A stretch of DNA of 64,000 nt from Oceanitalea stevensii (GTDB lineage Bacteria; Actinomycetota; Actinomycetes; Actinomycetales; Actinomycetaceae), in the NCBI RefSeq assembly GCF_014837105.1, contig NZ_JACSPO010000004.1, positions 78,124 through 142,123 of the forward strand, read 5' to 3'. The notes beneath the pieces were generated by a model. That model saw only the letters and a program-made list of their open reading frames with translations. It did no database searches and had not been told where the DNA came from. Below are positions 1 to 7,809 of this stretch, one piece after another. The stretch's first letter is position 1. Every line of letters begins with the position of its first letter. A program made the position numbers and the translations under genes.

Positions 1-659
1 CCGCCCGCAACGCGCACCGCGACTCGTGCGAGAACCGCGAAGACCGCGTCGACGACGACGGCGAGGGCGACGATGGCGATCGCCCCGCCGAGCATCTCGT
101 CGTAGCGGCGCAGCGAGATCCCGCGCTGGACGTAGATCCCCAGGCCCCCGAGCCCGACGTACGCGGCGAGCACCGCGGTGGCGACCACCTGGAGGGCCGC
201 GCTGCGCAGCCCGCCCACGAGGAGCGGCAGCCCGAGCGGTGCCTCGACACGGGTGAGGACCTGCCACGGCGTCATGCCCATCGCCCGCGCGGACTCGGTC
301 ACCGCGCCGTCGACGTTCTCCACGCCCGCGTAGGTGCCGGCGAGCACGGAGGGCACGGCGAGGACGACGAAGACCACCGTCGCGGCGAGGACGGCGTCCC
401 CCACCCCGACGAGCAGGGTGAGGACGGTGAGCAGGCCCAGGGAGGGCAGGGCGCGGCCCGCGCCGGCGAGCGCGACGGCGAGCTGCCGCCCGCGTCCCGT
501 GTGGCCGACGAGGTAGCCGAGCGGGATCGCGATGACGGCCGAGACCGCGAGCGCGAGGAGCGTGTAGACGAGGTGCTCAGCGGCGCGGTCGAGGACGGTC
601 GTGCCGGTCCACTGCTCCGGGGCCGTGAGCCAGGCCCAGGCGTCGGCGAAGAGCCTCAT
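1..659 (-). CDS. Osmoprotectant ABC transporter permease (partial, runs off left edge)
   Basis: The minus-strand reading frame opens with ATG at 659 (MRLFADAWAWLTAPEQW) and stays open to base 1, so the C-terminus is missing. About 219 residues are visible, with hydrophobic segments and the binding-protein-dependent permease look: EsaRAMGMTPWQVL matches the EAA loop that docks on the ATPase. Its ATG overlaps the stop of the next permease gene (ATGA at 656-659), so it is the third cistron of a minus-strand operon after the ATPase and the first permease. Two permeases plus one ATPase is the OpuC/YehWXY plan for glycine betaine, carnitine or choline import. The substrate-binding lipoprotein would be expected just beyond base 1. 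Family call is firm; the substrate is inferred. Confidence 0.85.
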   Translation of the reverse strand, partial: MRLFADAWAWLTAPEQWTGTTVLDRAAEHLVYTLLALAVSAVIAIPLGYLVGHTGRGRQLAVALAGAGRALPSLGLLTVLTLLVGVGDAVLAATVVFVVLAVPSVLAGTYAGVENVDGAVTESARAMGMTPWQVLTRVEAPLGLPLLVGGLRSAALQVVATAVLAAYVGLGGLGIYVQRGISLRRYDEMLGGAIAIVALAVVVDAVFAVLARVAVRVAG

Positions 660-1336
660 CCCGCGCCCCCCGCCGTGAGCTGGATCCGGCGGCCCGCCCG
701 GGGCGGGCGGCGGTTCCACGGGAGCAGGACACGGCCGAGGAGCACGAGGAGGACGTCGAAGACGAGCGCGACGGCGACGGTCGCGAGGATCCCGGTGACG
801 ATCTCGGCGACGATCCCGCGCTGGAGGCCGTCCATGAAGAGGTACCCGAGGCTGCGCGTGCCGACGAGCACCCCGACGGTCACGAGGCTCACCGTGCTCA
901 CCGCGACGACCCGGAGCCCGGCGAGGAGCACCGGCCCGGCCAGCGGCAGGTCGACCGCCCAGAACCGGCCCCACGCGGAGTAGCCCATGGCGGTGGCCGC
1001 GGAGCGGACGGCCGGGTCGACGGCGTCCAGGGCGTCGGTGACGAAGCGGACCATGAGGGCGACGGCGTACACGGTGAGCGCGATGACGACGTTGAGCTCG
1101 GAGAGGAAGCTGATCCCGACGACCGGTGGGATGAGGACGAACAGGGCGAGGGAGGGGATCGTGTAGAGCAGGCCGACGGTGGCGAGGAGCGGGCCGCGTC
1201 CGCGTCGCCACCGCCACGCGAGCACGCCGGGCGGCAGCGCCAGGAGGAGCCCGAGGACGATCGGGACGACGCTGAGGCGGGCGTGCTGGACGGCGAGCTC
1301 GGCGACGAGCCCGGTGTTGGCGAGGAACCAGTCCAT
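656..1336 (-). CDS. Osmoprotectant ABC transporter permease
   Basis: A 226-residue integral membrane protein of the ProW/OpuCB permease type, forming half of the membrane channel. Several hydrophobic spans are visible (for example near VVPIVLGLLLALPPGVLA and TVGLLYTIPSLALFVLIPP). The EAA-like coupling loop is around VRSAATAMGYSAWGRFW, and the YTIPSLALF segment is typical of OpuCB-type proteins. The ATG at 1336 shares its A with the upstream ATPase stop (TGATG), and its own stop overlaps the next permease start, so all three cistrons look translationally coupled. The C-terminus is basic and proline-rich. Substrate is inferred as a quaternary-amine osmolyte; no binding protein lies within the window to confirm it. 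Confidence 0.88.
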   Translation of the reverse strand: MDWFLANTGLVAELAVQHARLSVVPIVLGLLLALPPGVLAWRWRRGRGPLLATVGLLYTIPSLALFVLIPPVVGISFLSELNVVIALTVYAVALMVRFVTDALDAVDPAVRSAATAMGYSAWGRFWAVDLPLAGPVLLAGLRVVAVSTVSLVTVGVLVGTRSLGYLFMDGLQRGIVAEIVTGILATVAVALVFDVLLVLLGRVLLPWNRRPPRAGRRIQLTAGGAG

Positions 1337-2145
1337 CAGCGGTCCAGCACGCCGGCGGGCCGTCCGTCGGCGTCGACGGCGAGCCGCCGCCCGTCCTGCT
1401 CGACGACGGTGAGTCGCCGTCGGCCGCGGTCGGCACCGATGAAGCTCGCGACGAAGTCCGAGGCGGGGGCCGCGAGGATCTCCGCGGGCGTGCCCTGCTG
1501 CGCGATCCGCCCGCCCTGCTCGAGGATGACGACCCGGTCCCCCAGGCGGAAGGCCTCGTCGATGTCGTGGGTGACGAAGACGACCGTCTTGGCGAGCACG
1601 CCCTGGAGGCGCAGCAGCTCGTCCTGCAGCTCGGTGCGCACGATCGGGTCGACGGCGCCGAAGGGCTCGTCCATGAGGAGGATGTTGGGGTCGGTGGCCA
1701 GCGCCCGGGCCACCCCGACGCGCTGCTGCTGCCCGCCGGAGAGCTGGCGCGGGTAGCGCTCGGCGAGGGCGCGGTCCAGGCCCACGGTGTCCATGAGCTC
1801 CAGCCCGCGCTCGCGGGCCTCACCCTTGGGCGCCCTGTTGAGCCGCAGCACGGTGATGACGTTGTCGAGGACCCGCCGGTGGGGGAGCAGCCCCGCGCTC
1901 TGCATGACGTAGCCGATGCCGCGGCGCAGCTGGACCGGGTCGCGCTCGCGGACGTCGGTGCCGTCGATCTCCACCGTCCCGGAGGTGGGCTCGACCATCC
2001 GGTTGACCATCCGCAGGACGGTCGTCTTGCCCGAGCCGGACGAGCCGACGAGCACGGTGGTCTGCCGGGCCGGGATGACGAGGTCGAGGGCGGAGACCGC
2101 CTCGGCGTCGCCGAAGCGCTTGGTCACCGCGCGGAACTCGATCAT
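1336..2145 (-). CDS. Osmoprotectant ABC transporter ATP-binding protein (OpuCA/ProV type)
   Basis: A 269-residue ATPase that powers the two downstream permeases. Walker A is GSSGSGKTT near residue 37, the Q-loop lies in GYVMQSAGLLPHR, the signature is LSGGQQQRVGVARAL, Walker B is ILLMDEPFGAVDP, and the switch histidine is in VFVTHDIDEAF. The MQSAGLLPH and DEPFGAVDPIVR segments are typical of the glycine betaine/choline branch. About 40 residues follow the core, too short for the paired CBS domains that sense ionic strength in OpuCA, so any osmotic gating would need another mechanism. The start at 2145 is supported by GAGGAG ending four bases before the ATG. A long read-through ORF spanning 1336-3651 in this frame is antisense noise beyond this start. 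Confidence 0.92.
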   Translation of the reverse strand: MIEFRAVTKRFGDAEAVSALDLVIPARQTTVLVGSSGSGKTTVLRMVNRMVEPTSGTVEIDGTDVRERDPVQLRRGIGYVMQSAGLLPHRRVLDNVITVLRLNRAPKGEARERGLELMDTVGLDRALAERYPRQLSGGQQQRVGVARALATDPNILLMDEPFGAVDPIVRTELQDELLRLQGVLAKTVVFVTHDIDEAFRLGDRVVILEQGGRIAQQGTPAEILAAPASDFVASFIGADRGRRRLTVVEQDGRRLAVDADGRPAGVLDR

Positions 2146-2226
2146 GGGACTCCTCGGACGGCTGCGGGACTGACCTGCCGAGCGTAGGGTCCCAGGACAC
2201 CGTCCGACCGTCGAGAGGTGTTCGAG

Positions 2227-3660
2227 ATGCCCGAGAGCTACGACGTCATCGTCCTCGGTGCCGGGCCGGTGGGGGAGAACGTCGCCGACCGTGCCGTCCA
2301 GGGCGGCCTCAGCGCCGTCGTCGTCGAGGACCGGCTCGTGGGCGGGGAGTGCTCCTACTGGGCCTGCATCCCGTCCAAGGCGCTGCTGCGGCCCGGCGAG
2401 GCGAGGCGCGCGGCGCTCGCCGTCGACGGGGCGCGGCAGGGCGTCACGGGCGGGCTCGACGTGTCCGCCGTGCTCGAGCGGCGGACGTCCTTCGTCAGCG
2501 GCTGGGACGACGCCGGGCAGGTGGAGTGGCTCGAGTCCGCCGGCATCGACCTCGTCCGCGGCCGCGGGCGGGTGAGCGGGACACGGCAGGTCACCGTCAC
2601 CGGGCCCGACGGCGGGGAGCGCGTGCTCGTCGCGCGGCACGCCGTCGCGGTGTGCACCGGCTCCCGGCCGGTGGTCCCCGACATCCCCGGCCTTCGCGAC
2701 GCTCGGCCGTGGACGAACCGCGAGGCCCTGGAGACGCAGGAGGTCCCCGAGAGCCTCCTCGTCATCGGCGGCGGCGTCGTGGCGGCCGAGCTGGCCGGCG
2801 GCTTCGCCGACCTCGGGGCCCGGGTGACGGTGCTCGTGCGCAGCACCCTGCTCTCCGGCTACGAGCCCTTCGCCGGTGAGCGCGTCGGCGCGGCGCTCGA
2901 GGAGCGCGGTGTCGACCTGCGCCTCGGTGTCTCGGCGACCTCCGTCCGGGTGGACGGGGACGAGCGCGTGGTCGAGTGCGACGACGGCAGCACCGTGCGC
3001 GTGTCGCAGGTCCTCGTCGCCACCGGGCGCGAGCCCCAGCCCGACCTCGGCCTCGAGTCCGTCGGCCTCGAGGGCGGCTGGCTGCCCGTCGACGAGACGC
3101 TGCGGGTGCTCGACGGCGAGGGCGAGCCGGTCGAGTGGCTCTACGCCGTCGGGGACGCCAACCACCGCAGCCCGCTCACCCACCAGGGCAAGTACCAGGC
3201 TCGCGCGGCCGGTGACGTCATCGCCGCGCGGGCGCACGGCCGTCCCGTCGACGACGGGCGGTGGGGGGTGCACGCCGCGACGGCGGACCACCTCGCTCCC
3301 GCGCAGGTCGTCTTCGCCGACCCGCAGGTCGCCATGGTCGGGATGACGGCCGCCGCCGCGGAGGAGGCCGGGCTCCGCGTGCGGGTGGTCGACCACGACC
3401 TCGGCGCCGTGTCGGGGGCGGCGATCCACGCCGACGGCTACACGGGGCAGGTGCGGATGGTCGTGGACGAGGAGCGGGGCGTCATCGCCGGCATGACCTT
3501 CGTGGGGGCGGAGGTGGCCGAGCTGCTGCACTCCGCGAGCATCGCCGTGGTCGGCGAGGTGCCGCTCGACCGGCTGTGGCACGCGGTGCCCGCGTTCCCG
3601 ACGATGAGCGAGGTCTGGCTGCGCCTCCTCGAGTCCTACGGCCGCCCCCACCCCGCCTGA
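2227..3660 (+). CDS. NAD(P)/FAD-dependent oxidoreductase, class I pyridine nucleotide-disulfide family
   Basis: A 477-residue flavoprotein related to dihydrolipoamide dehydrogenase, mercuric and mycothione reductase. An FAD-binding GAGPVGENVA sits near residue 11. The redox segment is GGECSYWACIPSKALLRP, which keeps the C-x4-C pair but replaces the usual TCLNVG residues. A second Rossmann motif, VIGGGVVAAELA, binds NAD(P)H; an ATG-type segment (VATGREPQ), the FAD GDA motif (VGDANHRSPLT) and a C-terminal dimerisation domain follow. The active-site His-Glu region reads LWHAVPAFPTMSEVW, longer than the usual HAHPTLSE. The ATG at 2227 is chosen over GTG at 2218 because AGAGGTG lies 6 nt upstream. 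It is divergent from the osmolyte transporter. Substrate unknown. Confidence 0.85.
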   Translation: MPESYDVIVLGAGPVGENVADRAVQGGLSAVVVEDRLVGGECSYWACIPSKALLRPGEARRAALAVDGARQGVTGGLDVSAVLERRTSFVSGWDDAGQVEWLESAGIDLVRGRGRVSGTRQVTVTGPDGGERVLVARHAVAVCTGSRPVVPDIPGLRDARPWTNREALETQEVPESLLVIGGGVVAAELAGGFADLGARVTVLVRSTLLSGYEPFAGERVGAALEERGVDLRLGVSATSVRVDGDERVVECDDGSTVRVSQVLVATGREPQPDLGLESVGLEGGWLPVDETLRVLDGEGEPVEWLYAVGDANHRSPLTHQGKYQARAAGDVIAARAHGRPVDDGRWGVHAATADHLAPAQVVFADPQVAMVGMTAAAAEEAGLRVRVVDHDLGAVSGAAIHADGYTGQVRMVVDEERGVIAGMTFVGAEVAELLHSASIAVVGEVPLDRLWHAVPAFPTMSEVWLRLLESYGRPHPA

Positions 3661-3675
3661 CGTCCCACCCTTCCC

Positions 3676-3786
3676 GCGCCGAGCGCTGAGTTGTTACCCC
3701 CGCTCTTTGCGCCGAGCGCTGAGTTGTTACCCCGCTCTTGCGCCGAGCGCTGAGTTGTTACTGAGGAACAACTCAGCGCTCGGCGC
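3676..3786. repeat. Tandem-arm palindromic repeat (GCTGAGTTGTT family, locus 1)
   Basis: Three direct copies of a 22-base unit beginning GCGCCGAGCGCTGAGTTG start at 3676, 3709 and 3740, separated by near-identical C-rich spacers, giving a period of 31-33 bp. An inverted copy occupies 3767-3786 and pairs perfectly over 20 bp with the third unit (3740-3759) around a 7-nt loop. The last unit plus inverted copy could terminate transcription of the upstream oxidoreductase, but this does not explain the extra direct copies. The same core recurs at 10599-10785 and 63319-63362. Confidence 0.9.
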
Positions 3787-3811
3787 CAGGAGGGGGGCGG
3801 GAGGGCGGGGA

Positions 3812-3824
3812 GCGGAATTTCCGC
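3812..3824. promoter_or_regulatory. Short palindrome upstream of the GH13 gene, possible operator
   Basis: GCGGAATTTCCGC is a perfect 6-bp inverted repeat around a central T, set in G/C runs that extend the symmetry. It lies 69 bp before the glycosidase start, beyond the repeat array, where a sugar-responsive repressor could bind. Function is inferred from position and symmetry only. Confidence 0.25.
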
Positions 3825-3892
3825 CCCGCGCCGTGCACACCGGGGCCGAGTGTGGGCAGGATCGGCGTGGGGACGACAGAAGGAGCTGAGCT

Positions 3893-5254
3893 GTGACCGA
3901 GCCGGACTGGGTGGAGCACGCGGTGCTGTGGCACCTGTACCCCCTGGGTTTCCTGGGTGCCGAGCCCACCCGCGCCGAGCATGCGGGGGAGGTCTCCCAC
4001 CGGCTGCCGGCCCTCGTGCCGTGGCTGGACCACGCCGTCGAGCTCGGTGCCTCCGCGGTGCTCCTCGGTCCGGTCTTCGACTCCGTCACCCACGGCTACG
4101 ACACCACCGACCACCTGCGCGTCGACCCGCGACTGGGTGACGAGGCCGACCTCGTCGCGCTCTTCGAGGCCGCCCACGCGCGCGGCCTGCGCGTGGTCCT
4201 CGACGGCGTCTTCAACCACGTCGGCCAGGACTTCGCGATGTTCCAGCGGGCGCTCGCGGAGGGCCCGGCCTCGCCCGCCGCGCGCTGGTTCCACCTCCGG
4301 TGGCCGGACCCCGACGCGCCCGACGGCGGCGGCACCCCCACGCACGAGGACTTCGAGGGCCACTCCGCGCTCGTCGCGCTCAACCACGCCGAGCCCGCCG
4401 TCGCCGAGTACGTCGAGCGCGTGATGACGTACTGGCTCGATCGCGGCGCGGACGGGTGGCGCCTGGACGCGGCCTACGCCGTCCCGCCGTCCTTCTGGAG
4501 GCCCGTCCTCGACCGCGTGCGCGAGCGTCACCCGCAGGCCTACGTCGTCGGGGAGGTCATCCACGGCGACTACGCGGCGATCGTCACCGAGTCGGGGATG
4601 GACGCCGTCACCCAGTACGAGCTGTGGAAGGCGGTGTGGAGCTCCCTCAACGACCGCAATGCCTGGGAGCTCGAGCACGCGCTGCGCCGCCACGCGGACT
4701 TCACCCGCGACTTCGTCCCGCAGACCTTCGTCGGCAACCACGACGTCACCCGCGTCGCCAGCCGCCTCACCGACCCGCGCCACCTCGACCACGCGCTCGC
4801 GGTCCTGTTCACCGTCCCCGGCACGCCCTCGGTCTACGCCGGGGACGAGCACGGATTCACCGGCGTCAAGGAGGACCGCGCGGGCGGCGACGACGCCGTG
4901 CGGCCGGCCTTCCCCGCCTCGCCCGTGGAGCTCAGCCCGCTCGGCCGGCCCGTCTACGAGCGCCACCAGGAGCTCGTCGGCCTGCGGCGCCGCCACCCGT
5001 GGCTGCACCGCGCCGACCTCGAGGTGCTCCACGTGTCCGACCCGCTGCTCGTCTACGTCGTCCGCGGCGGGGACGAGGCGCTCGTGGTCCTCCTCAGCAC
5101 CGACGACGACGGCGTGCGCTGGGGCCTGCCCGCGGGCGTCCCGGCCGCGGGGGACGGTCCCGTCACCGTGCTCGCGGGCACCGGCACCATGGACGACGGC
5201 GGACGGACGGTCGTCCTGCCGCCGCACGGCTGGGCCGTGGTGGCCGCCGAGTAG
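3893..5254 (+). CDS. Alpha-amylase family (GH13) glycosidase
   Basis: A 453-residue cytoplasmic glycoside hydrolase or glucanotransferase; no signal peptide is seen. The (beta/alpha)8 barrel motifs are present: region I VVLDGVFNHVG (about 102-111), region II GWRLDAA with nucleophile D192, region III VVGEVIHGD with acid/base E221, and region IV FVGNHD with D284. A small C-terminal beta domain follows (DEALVVLLSTDDDG to the end). The length is short for a GH13 enzyme and there is no carbohydrate-binding module. The GTG start at 3893 is preceded by AAGGAG at good spacing. It stands alone between a repeat array and a convergent oxidase gene. Specificity (maltodextrin, trehalose, sucrose) cannot be told from the motifs. 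Confidence 0.9.
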   Translation: MTEPDWVEHAVLWHLYPLGFLGAEPTRAEHAGEVSHRLPALVPWLDHAVELGASAVLLGPVFDSVTHGYDTTDHLRVDPRLGDEADLVALFEAAHARGLRVVLDGVFNHVGQDFAMFQRALAEGPASPAARWFHLRWPDPDAPDGGGTPTHEDFEGHSALVALNHAEPAVAEYVERVMTYWLDRGADGWRLDAAYAVPPSFWRPVLDRVRERHPQAYVVGEVIHGDYAAIVTESGMDAVTQYELWKAVWSSLNDRNAWELEHALRRHADFTRDFVPQTFVGNHDVTRVASRLTDPRHLDHALAVLFTVPGTPSVYAGDEHGFTGVKEDRAGGDDAVRPAFPASPVELSPLGRPVYERHQELVGLRRRHPWLHRADLEVLHVSDPLLVYVVRGGDEALVVLLSTDDDGVRWGLPAGVPAAGDGPVTVLAGTGTMDDGGRTVVLPPHGWAVVAAE

Positions 5255-5298
5255 AGCGGCCCCCGGCCCCCGCGCGCCCCCGCCGCCGCCCACCCTCT

Positions 5299-5373
5299 CG
5301 TCTGGGACGCACTCCCGGTCGCCTCGACGCACGTCCGGGCGCTCCCGGGAGTACCGGACGTGCGAACCAGACG
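5299..5373. terminator. Bidirectional terminator-like nested hairpin
   Basis: An inner perfect 11-bp stem (CGCACGTCCGG at 5328-5338 with 5354-5364) lies inside an outer CGTCTGG/CCAGACG pairing (5299-5305 with 5367-5373). It sits between two convergent genes and has no U-tract, as is common in high-GC actinobacteria. Confidence 0.65.
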
Positions 5374-5385
5374 CGTGAGGGCGGC

Positions 5386-6675
5386 TCAGCCGACCCAGGT
5401 GCGGACGAAGGCGTTGCTGAACTTGCGCTGCGGGTCGTGCAGGCGGACGACGTCGAGGAAGTCCTCGCGCCGGGGGTAGAGACCGCGCACCCGCTCGGGG
5501 TCGGCGCGGAACTCCTTGCCCCAGTGCGGGCGTCCGCCCAGCGCACCGAGCGCCTCGTCGATGACCGGCAGTGCCGCGCCCACCCGCTCGACGTCCCGCA
5601 CGAGCGTGAAGTGGACCGCCACGCAGGGCTGGGCGTACATCGGGCTCATCCACGCGGTGTCGGCCGCGATCGAGCGGACCTCGCACACCTGCACGAGCCC
5701 GGCCAGCGGCTCGGCGAGCCCCGCGAGCGCCCGCAGCGCCAGCCGCGCGCTGTGCCGCGGCAGGAGGTACTCGCACTGGATCTCCGCGCCCGCGCTGGGC
5801 AGCTGGTCCGCGCGGAAGTGCGGCAGCCGGTCGCTCGCCGGGCCGGGCACGCCCTGCTGCGCCGTCGCGTTGCCCGGGTCGATGCCCGGGATCGGGTGCG
5901 CCTCCGCGGTGAGCGCGGGCCCGCCGAGCACGTCCGCGGGCGCCGGGCCCTGCGCCGTCGTCCGCTTGACCCACACGGTCTCGAACTCCTCCGTCCGCAG
6001 GGTGGTGAAGCAGCTGACCGAGTAGCCGAGGTCGCTCACCTCGTCGAAGGCGTCGGCGAGCGCCGCGAAGCCGACCGGTCCGTAGACGGTCTGGGCGACC
6101 TCGAAGGCCGGGACGGTCTCGAGCGTCACGGCGTGGACGATCCCGAGGGCGCCGAGGGAGACGGTCGCGGCGTCGAAGGCGTCGCCGTCGACCTCGCGGT
6201 CCAGGGTGCGCAGCGAGCCGTCGGCGGTGACGAGCTCGAGCCGCGTGACGGCGGCCGCGAGCACCGAGTTGCCGACACCGGAGCCGTGCGTCGCCGTCGC
6301 CACCGCGCCGGCCACCCCGATGTGCGGCAGCGAGGCGAAGTTGACGAGGGTGCGGCCACGCTCCTCGAGAAAGAGCGCGAGGTCCGCGTACCGGGTGGCC
6401 GCGGCGACGCGCACCCGGCCGGTCAGCGCGTCGAGCTCGGGCTCGGGGCCGCTCGCCTCGCCGTCGGTGAGGAGCCGCGGGTGGCGGTAGGCGAGCCGGT
6501 CGAGGCTGACGAGGAGGCCCTCGGAGTCGGCGAGGTCGTTGAAGGTGTGCCGGGTGCCGAGCACGCGCACGTGCTCGGCACCCGCGACGGCGTCGGACAC
6601 CTCCGTGAGGGACGCGGGCCTCACCAGCGCGCCCGCGTAGACGTGGTTGCCTGCCCAGTTGATCGTCGTGGCCAC
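5386..6675 (-). CDS. FAD-linked alditol/xylitol oxidase family (AldO/XyoA-like)
   Basis: A 429-residue vanillyl-alcohol-oxidase-fold flavoenzyme that should oxidise a polyol or aldonolactone with O2, giving H2O2. The N-terminus NWAGNHVY matches AldO. H43 in VLGTRHTFND is the expected site of covalent FAD. The C-terminal substrate domain has CEVRSIAADTAWMSP (the catalytic Glu-Arg pair of AldO), AVHFTL, RPHWGKEF (active-site Lys) and KFSNAFVRTW. The GTG at 6675 is chosen because GGGAGG precedes it by 7 nt and it gives the family's usual length (about 418-430); the open frame continues upstream only as shadow of ogt. It converges with the GH13 gene. AldO-like is more likely than gulonolactone oxidase because of the HWGKEF and CEVR motifs. 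Confidence 0.87.
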   Translation of the reverse strand: MATTINWAGNHVYAGALVRPASLTEVSDAVAGAEHVRVLGTRHTFNDLADSEGLLVSLDRLAYRHPRLLTDGEASGPEPELDALTGRVRVAAATRYADLALFLEERGRTLVNFASLPHIGVAGAVATATHGSGVGNSVLAAAVTRLELVTADGSLRTLDREVDGDAFDAATVSLGALGIVHAVTLETVPAFEVAQTVYGPVGFAALADAFDEVSDLGYSVSCFTTLRTEEFETVWVKRTTAQGPAPADVLGGPALTAEAHPIPGIDPGNATAQQGVPGPASDRLPHFRADQLPSAGAEIQCEYLLPRHSARLALRALAGLAEPLAGLVQVCEVRSIAADTAWMSPMYAQPCVAVHFTLVRDVERVGAALPVIDEALGALGGRPHWGKEFRADPERVRGLYPRREDFLDVVRLHDPQRKFSNAFVRTWVG

Positions 6676-6697
6676 GCCTGAGCCTCCCACGGCCGGC

Positions 6698-7285
6698 TCA
6701 GGCCGCACGTTCGAGCTCGAGCAGCAGCTCCTTGGCGGGCAGCCCGCCGAGGTAGCCGCCCACGCCGCCGTCGCTGCGCAGCACCCGGTGGCAGGGCACG
6801 ACGATCGGCAGCGGGTTCGTCGCGCAGGCCGAGCCGACGGCGCGCACCGCCCGCGGGTTGCCGACGTGGCCGGCGACCTCGGTGTAGCTCTCGGTCTGCC
6901 CGTAGTCGATCGTCCGGAGGTACTCGAGGACGGTGCGGCGGAAGCCGCGGGAGAGCGCGAGGTCGACGTCGAGCTCGAACCGGGTCCGGGCGCGGGCGAA
7001 GTACTCCTCCAGCTGCCGGGCGGCCTCGTCGAGGAGGGCGGGGGCGTGCAGGACGCGGGGCCCCACCCGCTGGGCGAGGTCGGCGACGACCTGCTCGTGG
7101 TCCTCGAAGCCGTAGGCGACGCGGACGAGGCCGCGCGGGGTGGCGGCGAGCAGCAGCGGGCCCACGGGGGAGTCGACCGTGCGGTAGGCGACGTCCAGGA
7201 CCCCCTCGCGGGCGGCGTCGTCGGCGAGGCGGGCGTGCAGGCGCTCGAGGTCGGCGGGCTCGGCGTCCGGGAACAGGGCACTCAT
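6698..7285 (-). CDS. ogt: Methylated-DNA--[protein]-cysteine S-methyltransferase
   Basis: A 195-residue suicide repair protein that moves alkyl groups from O6-alkylguanine or O4-alkylthymine in DNA onto its own cysteine. The catalytic PCHRV gives C165. The DNA-binding helix region [20 protein letters not shown] and the trailing [20 protein letters not shown] are canonical. An N-terminal ribonuclease-like domain ([11 protein letters not shown]) precedes it; there is no AraC-type Ada domain. The ATG at 7285 overlaps the stop of the upstream sigma-factor gene (ATGA), which implies co-transcription and coupled translation. The pairing suggests, but does not prove, that the sigma factor responds to alkylation or that the two share a stress regulon. 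Confidence 0.95.
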   Translation of the reverse strand: MSALFPDAEPADLERLHARLADDAAREGVLDVAYRTVDSPVGPLLLAATPRGLVRVAYGFEDHEQVVADLAQRVGPRVLHAPALLDEAARQLEEYFARARTRFELDVDLALSRGFRRTVLEYLRTIDYGQTESYTEVAGHVGNPRAVRAVGSACATNPLPIVVPCHRVLRSDGGVGGYLGGLPAKELLLELERAA

Positions 7286-7776
7286 CGGTGGTCTCCTCGG
7301 CTGGGGGCGCCGTAGCGGCGGCGCAGGGTGGTCATACCGTCGGCGGCGGCGCGGCGGGCGGCGTCGGCGGTGCCGCCGACGATCGCCGCGACCTCGGCGT
7401 AGGGCAGGCCGGCGAGGTGGTGGTAGGCCACGGCCAGGCGCTGCTTCTCGGGCAGCGCGGCGACGGCGGCCCACACCTCCGCGGCGTCCCCCGGCTCACC
7501 GCCGGGCGCCGGCCGCTCGGGCAGTGCCGGGACGGGCACCGGCCGACGCGCCCGGGCACGCAGCTGGTCGACGGCCTTGCGGTGGGCGATCGTCACGAGC
7601 CACGCCTCGAGGTTCGCCCCTGGGCCCAGGTCCGGGTAGGCGCGCAGCGCGGCGAGGAAGGTCTCCGACCACGCGTCGTCGGCGTCGTCGGGGCCGACGA
7701 CGGCGCGGCACACGCGCAGCACCGTCGCGCCGTGGCGGGCCACGACGTGCTCGAAGGGCGGGTTGGTCATCATCAC
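7282..7776 (-). CDS. ECF-type RNA polymerase sigma factor
   Basis: A 164-residue sigma-70 family protein with region 2 ([22 protein letters not shown], including the DDA-W-ET pattern, about residues 19-42) and region 4 ([23 protein letters not shown] helix-turn-helix, about 108-130), and none of region 3. No anti-sigma gene adjoins it; the coupled partner is ogt, whose start overlaps its stop. GTG at 7776 is chosen because TAGCGT at 7784-7789 (minus strand) lies exactly 7 nt upstream, suggesting a leaderless transcript. Two in-frame ATGs follow at 7773 and 7770. What it transcribes is unknown. Confidence 0.9.
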   Translation of the reverse strand: MMMTNPPFEHVVARHGATVLRVCRAVVGPDDADDAWSETFLAALRAYPDLGPGANLEAWLVTIAHRKAVDQLRARARRPVPVPALPERPAPGGEPGDAAEVWAAVAALPEKQRLAVAYHHLAGLPYAEVAAIVGGTADAARRAAADGMTTLRRRYGAPSRGDHR

Positions 7777-7783
7777 CCCGTAG

Positions 7784-7789
7784 ACGCTA
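7784..7789 (-). promoter_or_regulatory. Leaderless -10 element for the sigma-factor/ogt operon
   Basis: On the minus strand TAGCGT is followed by 7 nt and then the GTG start. This spacing puts the transcription start on or next to the start codon, matching the other TANNNT-start pairs in this window. Confidence 0.5.
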
Positions 7790-7809
7790 CGGACGGGCGG
7801 AACGTGAGA

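Noticed and set aside
3676..3786. CRISPR array
   Set aside because: The units are 22 nt with 9-11 nt spacers that are nearly identical to each other, the last unit is inverted, and no cas gene is present.
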